Of a stretch of 5,384 nt of DNA, positions 1 through 5,199 are shown in pieces; the stretch's first letter is position 1; each line of letters starts with the position of its first letter. Source of the DNA: Geobacteraceae bacterium (lineage in GTDB: Bacteria > Desulfobacterota > Desulfuromonadia > Desulfuromonadales > Desulfuromonadaceae); the NCBI GenBank assembly GCA_020201305.1, contig JAIVHC010000092.1:1-5384 (forward strand), read 5' to 3'. The notes beneath the pieces were generated by a model that was not told the DNA's origin, did no database searches, and saw only the letters and a list, made by a program, of their open reading frames with translations. The translations under genes and the position numbers were made by a program.

Positions 1-29
1 TTGCTATACTGATACTCCTGGCCTAAAAT
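1..29 (+). promoter_or_regulatory. Possible sigma-70-type promoter ahead of the first gene
   Basis: TTGCTA at 1-6 and TAAAAT at 24-29 are separated by 17 bases, the ideal spacing for a housekeeping promoter, and lie about 45 bases upstream of the first start codon. The -35 box matches only TTG of TTGACA well. The window begins right at this element, so it could equally be the tail of an upstream gene: two forward frames hit stops at 22-24 and 29-31. Weak support from sequence match alone. Confidence 0.3.
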
Positions 30-73
30 GAGTGCCGCGGTTTGTGAAATACTACTGAAGGGGAGATTTGAGA

Positions 74-454
74 ATGCAGGAAATAACCGTGGTTTTTTAC
101 GCCAGAGAGTTCGGGGGAATGTGGCAGTATTCATTTGATGATGCCGCGATAGAGCCGTTTTTTGCGCAACTCAATCGGGAGTTGAGCGGAACCGGGGTGC
201 ATTTCAACTTCAGCCACGAACCCAACGTATGTCTGAAGATCAATGGTTATCAGGATATGCTCAACAGCGTGCGTATCTGTGCGCCGGAGCATGGGTTTCC
301 GAGTCTGTGCCTGGGGCAGTTTCTGGGTGCAAGCAGAGATGCTGACTTTCTTGCGGATGTGAAACGCGGGGTGCGACGGGTGGCATTTTCACCTGAGAGT
401 ATTGCACCGGCCGGAGGGGATGCGCTGTGCCACAACTGTGGGTGTGGTTGCTGA
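74..454 (+). CDS. Small hypothetical protein with a C-terminal CxxCxCxC cysteine tail
   Basis: I do not recognise this 126-residue protein. The ATG at 74 is chosen over a TTG at 68 because a strong Shine-Dalgarno, AGGGGAG at 59-65, sits 8 bases before it. The body is soluble-looking, with no signal peptide or membrane segment. It has mixed aromatic and acidic stretches (residues 8-30), single cysteines near 53, 69 and 79, and ends in CHNCGCGC, with Cys119, 122, 124 and 126 followed directly by the stop. Such a tail could bind zinc, copper or an iron-sulfur centre, or form disulfides; this is inference from spacing only. The downstream alkyltransferase frame overlaps its 3' end, suggesting cotranscription and perhaps translational coupling. 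Codon use looks like that of the neighbours and the frame is open throughout, so I think it is a real gene of unknown role. Confidence 0.75.
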   Translation: MQEITVVFYAREFGGMWQYSFDDAAIEPFFAQLNRELSGTGVHFNFSHEPNVCLKINGYQDMLNSVRICAPEHGFPSLCLGQFLGASRDADFLADVKRGVRRVAFSPESIAPAGGDALCHNCGCGC

Positions 455-1067
455 GCAGGTGCATTGCGATATTCTCCCAAGTCAGGGGTTCAAGATTAGA
501 TGTCAGAGTCTGGAGGAGAGTCGGTATCAGAACCTGGTAAATTCCCAGGTGACATCTCCATTTTCTCAATTAGAAGCCTATGCATGTGGCATAGTGTGGG
601 GTTGTTCCGGTTTGTATGCGCTGTATTTTAATCCCCACCCTCTGGATAAACGTTTATGCATGCCGGAATATTTACGCCGACGCTGGCCGCAATTATCTGC
701 TACGGCTCCTCTGGCTCCTCTGGAACAGGGCAATCTACCCACCATACGCGAAGTACTTCCACCTTCAGCTCACGGTACGTTAATCCTCAGTGGTACTCCG
801 TTTCAGCAGCGGGTATGGCGCGCATTGTTGGATATCCCGGACGGAGAAACGCGCACATACGCTGCTCTTGCCTCGCACATAGGACACCCGCATGCGTACC
901 GTGCCGTGGCCAACGCTGTTGCGGCAAATCCCCTGGTGGGGTTGGTGCCCTGTCATCGGGTGTTGCCTCACAGAGGTGGAGTGGGGGGATTCCGCTATGG
1001 GACTGCATTTAAACGTCGCCTGCTGGAACGAGAAGGAGTTTTACCGGAACAGAAAGGAACGCCATGA
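420..1067 (+). CDS. ogt: O6-alkylguanine-DNA alkyltransferase (methylated-DNA--protein-cysteine methyltransferase)
   Basis: Suicide repair protein that moves the alkyl group from O6-alkylguanine (and O4-alkylthymine) onto its own cysteine. The C-terminal domain is complete. GTPFQQRVWRALLDIPDGET opens it, RAVANAVAANPL corresponds to the DNA-recognition helix with its arginine finger, and PCHRVLP carries the acceptor cysteine (codon 951-953, Cys178 from this start). G-GGF and FKRRLLEREG close it. The N-terminal domain is recognisable from about 549 onward (TSPFSQLEAYA, then GLYALYF). The first 43 residues from the ATG at 420 do not look like the family, and that ATG has GGAGG only 2 bases ahead. 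Alternatives are TTG 402 or GTG 549. An out-of-frame ATG at 500 with a better ribosome site hints at a frameshift. The frame overlaps the previous gene by 35 bases, and its stop overlaps the next start as ATGA. Family assignment is firm; the start is not. Confidence 0.9.
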   Translation: MRCATTVGVVAEQVHCDILPSQGFKIRCQSLEESRYQNLVNSQVTSPFSQLEAYACGIVWGCSGLYALYFNPHPLDKRLCMPEYLRRRWPQLSATAPLAPLEQGNLPTIREVLPPSAHGTLILSGTPFQQRVWRALLDIPDGETRTYAALASHIGHPHAYRAVANAVAANPLVGLVPCHRVLPHRGGVGGFRYGTAFKRRLLEREGVLPEQKGTP

Positions 1068-1477
1068 CGCTCACTGATAACCAAAATACCGGACCCCACA
1101 AGGTGAAACTTAAAAACTGGATTAGCTGTGCGCCGTTCGAACAATCCCTTGGGATAGAGATTCTTGAGGCACATGCCGGAAAGGCGGAGTTGCGCATGCC
1201 GTTTATGTATGCCTATGCCAATGGTGCTGCCACCACCCACATGGAGGTTGATTTCCTCTATCCGGTAATGCAGGGGTGGGTGCGTGCGAGTGCCAATGTG
1301 GTACATGCAGGTGAGCGCACCTGGGATGCGGATGTGTCTCTGTACGACGATAGAGAGCACGAAGTGATGCAAATGCGCGCGATTTTCAAGCTCGCATGGC
1401 GTCAGCTCAATCTAAGCCAGAAGGAGTGTGATTCCATCCCCGGGGACATGATAACTGGTCAGGTGGGCAGGGATTGA
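1064..1477 (+). CDS. PaaI-like hotdog thioesterase, missing the central catalytic segment
   Basis: A 137-residue hotdog-fold protein of the PaaI/4HBT acyl-CoA thioesterase type. The start is firm: AAGGA at 1053-1057 precedes the ATG by 6 bases, and ATGA overlaps the ogt stop. Residues 19-47 (WISCAPFEQSLGIEILEAHA to MPF) match the first strand region, and residues 57-109 match the later strands (MEVDFLYPV, then VVHAGERTWDADVSLYDD and IFKLAWRQ). Between them, family members have about 30 residues including an HGG motif and the long central helix with a conserved Asp/Glu. Here ANG (52-54) runs straight into AATTHMEVDFL, so the segment is gone while the frame stays open. Total length looks normal only because of an 18-residue N-terminal and about 28-residue C-terminal extension. 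As read, it should lack thioesterase activity. It is either an in-frame deletion derivative, an assembly gap, or less likely a divergent non-enzymatic relative. Confidence 0.75.
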   Translation: MTLTDNQNTGPHKVKLKNWISCAPFEQSLGIEILEAHAGKAELRMPFMYAYANGAATTHMEVDFLYPVMQGWVRASANVVHAGERTWDADVSLYDDREHEVMQMRAIFKLAWRQLNLSQKECDSIPGDMITGQVGRD

Positions 1478-1481
1478 GTTG

Positions 1482-2831
1482 ATGAATTTTTTCTCTCTAG
1501 CATATGTCGAGATGTGGCACCTCGTTGTAGCTGGTGGTGCGGGCGTCTTCCTGATTCTGTTTTCTGCCTGGATACGGGTACGTCGGCGCTATAGGGATGT
1601 GCGCCAGGAGTGCGACACACTCACACGCCAGTACCTGGAATTAGAACAGAGTGAAAGTAAAGCCAGGCAGGATACAGAAGCCTTAGAGGCGAAACTGCAA
1701 AACACCCACGCACAATTGGTGCGCGCGGAAACCCGGCTGGAAGAGCAACAGCATTACATGCAGGAGAAAGAGGAATTTCTGCGCCAGACGCGTGAATCCA
1801 TGCAAGCGCAGTTCAAAAACCTGGCGCAGGATATTTTTGAAGAGAAGGGCCGCACTTTTAAACATGAAAACAAGAGCGGCCTGAACGAGATCCTCGATCC
1901 GCTGCGTTCCCAACTGCAGGAGTTCCGGCAGCGGATCGATACCATTCACGTTACCGATCTCAAGGATCGCAATTCAATCCGCCATGAGCTCGAGCACTTG
2001 CGTGCCACCAGCCATCAGTTGAATCAGGAGGCGGTCAATCTTACCCGTGCCCTTAAAGGGGAAAATAAATTTCAGGGTAACTGGGGTGAAATGGTGCTGG
2101 AGCGGGTGTTGGAGCAGTCCGGGTTGCGCAAGGGATACGAATACGACACCCAGGTCCTTCTGCGCAATGAGGAGAATAGGCTTCTGCGCCCCGATGTGGT
2201 AGTGCATCTGCCAGAAGGAAAAGAGATCATCATCGACTCCAAGGTCTCTCTTACGGCGTATGAGCGCTACTGCAGTGCTGAAGACAGTGCAGAGAAGGAA
2301 CACGCGCTCAAGCAGCATGTCAGTGCGGTACGTCAGCATATCACCAGTCTTGGAGCCAAAGACTATGCTGATCTGAAAGGGGTGGAATCTCTGGATTTCA
2401 TCCTGATGTTCATGCCCCTGGAGCCTGCTTTCATCTGTGCGGTGCATTATGCGGAAGATCTGCTGGAGTTGTCCATGCAGCAGCATGTGGTTGTAGTTAC
2501 CCCCACGACCTTGCTTGCTACCATGCGCACAGTGGAAAACATCTGGCGCTTTGAGCGTCAGAACCAGAACGCGCGTGCTATAGCTGAACGCGCCGGAGCA
2601 GTGTACGACAAATTACGCGGTTTTGTAGAGGATATGGAGAAGATCGGCACCCAGATAACCACTCTGGACCAGCAGTACCACAGTGCTATGAATAAACTGA
2701 CGCAAGGGCGGGGAAACCTCATCAGTCAGGCGAGCCGCTTTGTGGATCTGGGGGTGAAAGTGAAACGAAAAATTCCCGCGAGTGTAATCGAACGTTCCGA
2801 GATTGAAACCGATATGGAGCCAGATGCCTGA
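1482..2831 (+). CDS. rmuC: DNA recombination protein RmuC
   Basis: RmuC family protein (449 residues; the E. coli protein is slightly longer), originally linked to limiting inversions at short inverted repeats. The ATG at 1482 is preferred over TTG at 1479 and follows the thioesterase stop by 4 bases. The layout is typical: one N-terminal membrane segment (residues 11-31) followed by Arg-rich residues, a coiled coil (about 35-125), then the RmuC domain (about 135-430). Hallmarks are GENKFQGNWGEMVLERVLEQ (193-212), RPDVVVHLPEGKEIIIDSKV (236-255), FILMFMPLEPAF (306-317), VVVVTPTTLLATMRTVENIW (336-355) and AGAVYDKLRGFVEDMEKIG (371-389). Asp238 with Asp252-Ser-Lys254 fits a PD-(D/E)XK-like nuclease core, as proposed for this family. 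The gene appears intact, and its stop overlaps the next ATG by one base. Position between alkyltransferase, thioesterase and Nudix genes suggests one operon. Confidence 0.95.
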   Translation: MNFFSLAYVEMWHLVVAGGAGVFLILFSAWIRVRRRYRDVRQECDTLTRQYLELEQSESKARQDTEALEAKLQNTHAQLVRAETRLEEQQHYMQEKEEFLRQTRESMQAQFKNLAQDIFEEKGRTFKHENKSGLNEILDPLRSQLQEFRQRIDTIHVTDLKDRNSIRHELEHLRATSHQLNQEAVNLTRALKGENKFQGNWGEMVLERVLEQSGLRKGYEYDTQVLLRNEENRLLRPDVVVHLPEGKEIIIDSKVSLTAYERYCSAEDSAEKEHALKQHVSAVRQHITSLGAKDYADLKGVESLDFILMFMPLEPAFICAVHYAEDLLELSMQQHVVVVTPTTLLATMRTVENIWRFERQNQNARAIAERAGAVYDKLRGFVEDMEKIGTQITTLDQQYHSAMNKLTQGRGNLISQASRFVDLGVKVKRKIPASVIERSEIETDMEPDA

Positions 2832-3150
2832 TGCTTGAAGTTGGTGCCGCTATCATTGTTGAGCAAGGTAGGATACTCTTGGGGCAACGTCTGGTAGGAT
2901 CACGCCTGGGGGGATATTGGGAATTCCCCGGTGGAAAGGTTGAACCCGGGGAGTCGGTAAGCGAGTGCATCGAGCGTGAAGTACTCTACAATGCAATGTC
3001 CATGCGCAACTTAAATGGGTGGATCTGTATGATCTACGCACGTATAATCTCGCACCAGCTGACGTGCCGGCTGTCGAACCTTTGTTACAGTATTTTTCAG
3101 ATTCAGAGGCACAATCAGCCATACCTGGTCTAAAGCGGGAGGATAATTGA
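2831..3150 (+). pseudogene. mutT: MutT-like Nudix hydrolase, broken by an internal deletion and frameshift
   Basis: Starts at an ATG overlapping the rmuC stop (GGAG at 2816-2819). Intact members sanitise oxidised or non-canonical NTPs by releasing pyrophosphate. The N-terminus is a textbook MutT start: GAAIIVEQGRILLGQR, then GGYWEFPGGKVEPGE. The Nudix box GX5EX7REUXEEXGU is present through Gly35, Glu41 and Arg49-Glu50-Val51, but stops at Leu52, where EExG should follow. The open frame then reads unrelated residues to a stop at 3131-3133. In the frame starting at 3001 (shifted by one), a convincing MutT C-terminus resumes, HAQLKWVDLYDLRTYNLAPA followed by DVPAVEPLLQYF, and ends at TGA 3148-3150. 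Roughly 40 codons of the middle, including the metal-binding EE, are therefore missing, with the junction near 2984-2998. As read it cannot be an active hydrolase. A real deletion and an assembly or sequencing defect both fit. Confidence 0.85.
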
Positions 3151-3241
3151 GTGCGCGGGCGAACAACAGCCGATTCATGGAAAGTCCGACAGACTCCTAG
3201 AATATGGCTAAGCAAAAATTTTGTCCTACAAGGCCTGGTGG

Positions 3242-3257
3242 TTTTTTGGGGGGGGGG
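3242..3257 (+). repeat. T6-G10 homopolymer tract
   Basis: Six T at 3242-3247 are followed directly by ten G at 3248-3257. It lies about 90 bases after the end of the broken Nudix gene and about 125 bases before the first promoter-like element. Ten-base G tracts are prone to slipped-strand length change in cells and to miscalling in sequencing, so the exact length should be treated as uncertain. A run of ten G alone cannot form a four-run intramolecular G-quadruplex. Confidence 0.9.
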
Positions 3258-3289
3258 CGAAGGCATACATTAGGTATGTCGAGGTCCTG

Positions 3290-3324
3290 AAAAAAACGCC
3301 GTAACGCCGGAGGGCGAACTTTTT
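3290..3324. terminator. Weak, possibly bidirectional terminator-like hairpin
   Basis: An A-run (3290-3296) and TTTTT (3320-3324) flank CGCC at 3297-3300, CGCC at 3305-3308 and GGCG at 3313-3316. On the + strand, CGCC(3305)-GGAG-GGCG forms a 4-bp stem with TTTTT three bases later. On the - strand, the outer CGCC/GGCG pairing is followed directly by a run of seven T. The stem is short for an intrinsic terminator, so efficiency would be modest. The location, after the last gene of the first operon and ahead of the next promoters, supports the idea. Confidence 0.4.
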
Positions 3325-3347
3325 GCGACGCCATCAACATTGACGCC
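3296..3347. repeat. Four dispersed ACGCC repeats
   Basis: ACGCC occurs at 3296-3300, 3304-3308, 3328-3332 and 3343-3347, the first and last extended to ACGCCGT. The first two copies overlap the hairpin described here. The spacing (8, 24 and 15 bases) is irregular, so it is not a CRISPR-like array. It may be a cluster of protein-binding half-sites or chance enrichment. Confidence 0.45.
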
Positions 3348-3380
3348 GTCTCTGAAATCGTCTAACGTCTGAAACATTGT

Positions 3381-3408
3381 TTGAGTGGCCAACTTGTAAC
3401 TATAAAAT
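3381..3408 (+). promoter_or_regulatory. Promoter-like element P1 upstream of the LapA-domain/exbBD operon
   Basis: TTGAGT at 3381-3386, a 16-base spacer and TAAAAT at 3403-3408 (inside TATAAAAT) make a plausible sigma-70 promoter. An alternative pairing is TTGTTT at 3377-3382 with TATAAA at 3401-3406 (18-base spacer). It would give a leader of roughly 75 bases before the ATG at 3492. Confidence 0.5.
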
Positions 3409-3415
3409 ACATCTG

Positions 3416-3443
3416 TTGAGTGGACCTATTCCAAAGGTATATA
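3416..3443 (+). promoter_or_regulatory. Promoter-like element P2, a near copy of P1
   Basis: TTGAGT at 3416-3421, a 16-base spacer and TATATA at 3438-3443. The -35 region shares TTGAGTGG and a C two bases later with P1, and the whole arrangement is displaced by exactly 35 bases. It would give a leader of about 40 bases before the ATG at 3492. Confidence 0.5.
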
Positions 3444-3491
3444 GTTACGTTACGCTAACATCAGTATTATTTATGCAGCGGGAGATATACA

Positions 3492-4079
3492 ATGAAATTT
3501 GTGAAAATGTTTTTGGCTCTGGTCGGTCTGGCGGTACTGTTTGTATTTGTGCGCGATAATCCCGATAAAGTGATAGTCGAGTTCTGGACATATAAAACCC
3601 CGGAAATTGAACTTTTTCTGGTTTTGATTATTACCTTTGTCCTGGGGATGATTGTGGCATCGTTTGGCTCCACGCTGAAGATTATCAAGCTCAAACGTCA
3701 GCTTAAGCATGCCGGAACCGGTTCGGCAGAGCAGGCCAAAGAGAGCAGAAAAGATAAAAAGAACAAACAGAAGAAAAATGAGACAGACGAGGTAGAGCCG
3801 TCCACTCCCAGCAGCTCCGCAGGAAATTATGCAGCCACAGGATCAACAGCTGCAGGAACTGCATATACTCCTGACTCAACTACAGCGCCAACCACTGAGA
3901 CTGCTACAGCAGAAGCTGATTCTGCTGCGATACAGCCGGTTAAGGACCAGGAGGATGAACTCCTCGCAGATGCAGCTCTGGATACGGATAGAGAATCCCC
4001 CCCGGAAGGATCCGAAACTGATGAGGTTATTGCACTCCCCACAGATGAAGTGGAAACCAAAGAAGAGGACAGGAAGTAG
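3492..4079 (+). CDS. LapA-domain (DUF1049) inner-membrane protein with a long low-complexity tail
   Basis: A 195-residue protein with GGGAGA about 7 bases before its ATG. The N-terminal 75 residues fit the LapA/DUF1049 family: membrane segment 1 (about 4-20), a short loop with RDNPDKVIVEFWTYKTPEIE (21-40), membrane segment 2 (about 41-59), then a basic KIIKLKRQLKH stretch that should stay cytoplasmic. Typical members are near 100 residues and end soon after this point. Here a further 120 residues follow: Lys-rich (84-96), then Thr/Ala/Ser-rich (103-146), then acidic (151-195), with no recognisable fold. In E. coli, LapA acts with LapB in lipopolysaccharide assembly control, but no lapB is seen here, so I do not assign that role. 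It is first in an operon with exbB and exbD (4-base gap to exbB) and probably reads from P1/P2. Confidence 0.8.
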   Translation: MKFVKMFLALVGLAVLFVFVRDNPDKVIVEFWTYKTPEIELFLVLIITFVLGMIVASFGSTLKIIKLKRQLKHAGTGSAEQAKESRKDKKNKQKKNETDEVEPSTPSSSAGNYAATGSTAAGTAYTPDSTTAPTTETATAEADSAAIQPVKDQEDELLADAALDTDRESPPEGSETDEVIALPTDEVETKEEDRK

Positions 4080-4083
4080 ATAG

Positions 4084-4737
4084 ATGCTGGATTCGGGTTC
4101 ATATCTGCTGGAGCTGTTTGCCAAAGGCGGTTTTCTGATGTACCCCATTTTGGTGTGTTCGGTTCTGGCATTGGGGATTTTTTTTGAACGTCTCTGGACA
4201 TATACCTCCTTACGCCGTCGGGGCAGAAAGCTCTCTGCTGAAGTCCAGTCTCTGGTGGCAAATGAACGGATTGATGAAGCGAAAGCGGTGTGTGAACGGA
4301 GTGACTTCATGCTCTCGCATATCTATCTTGCGGCACTTAACGTTGCTGGAGCACAGCGCAAGCATATTAAAACCCTGGTGGAAGAGACTGGTGCCTTTAA
4401 GGTGGCAGCATTGGAGCGCTACCTGGGGCTGCTCGGTACCATTGCCGCAATCACTCCGCTTCTAGGTCTGTTGGGTACGGTGCTGGGGATGATCCGCGCC
4501 TTTACCGAACTCGCCGCCCAGGGGGTGGGAACCCCTGAAACCCTGGGAGCGGGAATTTCTGAAGCACTCATTACCACGGCGACCGGTTTGAGTGTCGCAA
4601 TTCCGGTGATGTTGTTGCATAAATATCTGACCAGTAAGGCCGATATTCTCGCAGATGAGTTTGAGGTCAGTGCGCTGCACCTGGTAGACAAACTTGCCAC
4701 AGATTCGCTTTCTAATCAGCAACAGGCACAATTTTAA
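4084..4737 (+). CDS. exbB: MotA/TolQ/ExbB-family proton channel subunit
   Basis: A 217-residue inner-membrane protein of the ExbB/TolQ type. These form a pentameric proton channel around an ExbD/TolR dimer and power a periplasm-spanning partner. Expected topology is visible: FAKGGFLMYPILVCSVLALG (segment 1, about 16-36), a cytoplasmic loop (about 40-112), segment 2 (about 115-140) with the family signature TPLLGLLGTVLGMIRAF (124-140), and segment 3 (about 162-180) after GISEALITTATGLSVAIPVM. Thr168 and the Thr124-Pro125 region lie where the channel-lining polar residues sit in ExbB. AGGA with adjacent AG-rich bases precedes the ATG. It follows the LapA-domain gene by 4 bases and precedes exbD by 2. 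ExbB and TolQ cannot be told apart from this window because no tonB or tolA is present; the length is close to TolQ/ExbB norms. Confidence 0.92.
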   Translation: MLDSGSYLLELFAKGGFLMYPILVCSVLALGIFFERLWTYTSLRRRGRKLSAEVQSLVANERIDEAKAVCERSDFMLSHIYLAALNVAGAQRKHIKTLVEETGAFKVAALERYLGLLGTIAAITPLLGLLGTVLGMIRAFTELAAQGVGTPETLGAGISEALITTATGLSVAIPVMLLHKYLTSKADILADEFEVSALHLVDKLATDSLSNQQQAQF

Positions 4738-4739
4738 TT

Positions 4740-5177
4740 ATGGCGTTCAGACGCAAAAAGCGCGATGAGGTAAGAATCGAGATTACCCCCATGGTGGATG
4801 TGGTGTTTCTCCTGCTCATTTTTTTCATGATTTCCACCTCGTTTGTCGATTCTTCCGCCATCGGGATCAATCTGCCTCAGGCTTCAAGCGGCACTCCGGA
4901 AGGAGAACAGACTGAGGTCAAGGTATATCTGGAGGAAGATGGTACGATCCTCTTTAATGAACGCAAAGTGGATATGGAACAACTCAAGAATTTGATGAAG
5001 AATTACACAGGCAATGCTGCCGAAACCAGTTTCAAGCTACTTGCAGATAAAGAGGTCAGACACGGACGCGTAATTGCAGTGGTGGACCTTGCACGTGAAA
5101 ACGGCTTTGGTACTCTGGCGATAGCGACACGCAATGCTGCGCCCGCGCCCACACCTACTACACGCGAGAAAGAATAA
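4740..5177 (+). CDS. exbD: ExbD/TolR-family biopolymer transport protein
   Basis: A 145-residue partner of the upstream channel subunit. A short basic cytoplasmic N-terminus (residues 3-8) leads to RIEITPMVDVVFLLLIFFMI, whose Asp20 is the single membrane aspartate essential for proton use in ExbD/TolR. The membrane segment spans about 19-37. The periplasmic domain has the usual pattern: INLPQASS (43-50), VYLEEDGTILFNERKV (62-77) and LADKEVRHGRVIAVVDLARE (101-120), then GFGTLAIAT. A short Ala/Pro/Thr tail ends it. There is no good Shine-Dalgarno before the ATG; the gene starts 2 bases after the exbB stop, so it is probably translated by coupling, which would help fix stoichiometry. ExbD versus TolR is undecided for the same reason as for its partner. 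Confidence 0.92.
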   Translation: MAFRRKKRDEVRIEITPMVDVVFLLLIFFMISTSFVDSSAIGINLPQASSGTPEGEQTEVKVYLEEDGTILFNERKVDMEQLKNLMKNYTGNAAETSFKLLADKEVRHGRVIAVVDLARENGFGTLAIATRNAAPAPTPTTREKE

Positions 5178-5199
5178 CCGGCAAGAAGGAGTAATAACT

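Larger units (their letters stand above)
3151..3491. other. 341-base intergenic region between the two operons
   Basis: No coding frame here looks protein-like on either strand. The stretch contains a short segment (3151-3215) with no assigned role apart from a GGAAAGTCC motif discussed in the findings. After it come a T6-G10 homopolymer, four ACGCC repeats with a weak terminator-like hairpin, and two promoter-like elements before the next operon. The base composition becomes clearly AT-rich from about 3365 onward, as expected of a promoter region. Near its end, TATTAT at 3465-3470 is a further -10-like box but lacks a good -35 partner. Confidence 0.7.

Noticed and set aside
500..631. Separate small gene starting at ATG 500 (MSESGGESV...)
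   Set aside because: A good ribosome site but only 43 codons, overlapping the alkyltransferase domain with no recognisable product; kept only as a hint about the ogt start.
1974..2486. 170-residue open frame on the minus strand inside rmuC
   Set aside because: It lies entirely opposite the well-supported RmuC domain and shows no family motif; it is a shadow of the codon pattern of rmuC.
3200..3247. Intrinsic terminator ending in the T6 run at 3242-3247
   Set aside because: The preceding bases offer only a 3-bp stem or the AGGCCT palindrome, too weak to call a terminator; the hairpin at 3290-3324 is the better candidate.
2853..3266. 137-residue minus-strand frame across the broken Nudix gene
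   Set aside because: Rich in Arg, Ser and Pro without any motif, and opposite clear MutT-like sequence in both parts.
3296..3380. Possible CRISPR-like or tandem array from repeated ACGCC and GTCT..GAAA words
   Set aside because: The repeated words are only 5-8 bases, irregularly spaced and without uniform spacers, so they do not form an array.
3377..3559. 60-residue + strand frame starting in the promoter region
   Set aside because: It runs through both promoter-like elements and into the LapA-domain gene in another frame; the true start at 3492 has a ribosome site and a family-like N-terminus.
3827..4310. Two 144-residue minus-strand frames across the LapA-domain tail and the start of exbB
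   Set aside because: Their Ser/Ala/Val-rich sequence is the mirror of the low-complexity tail, with no start context and overlap with convincing + strand genes.
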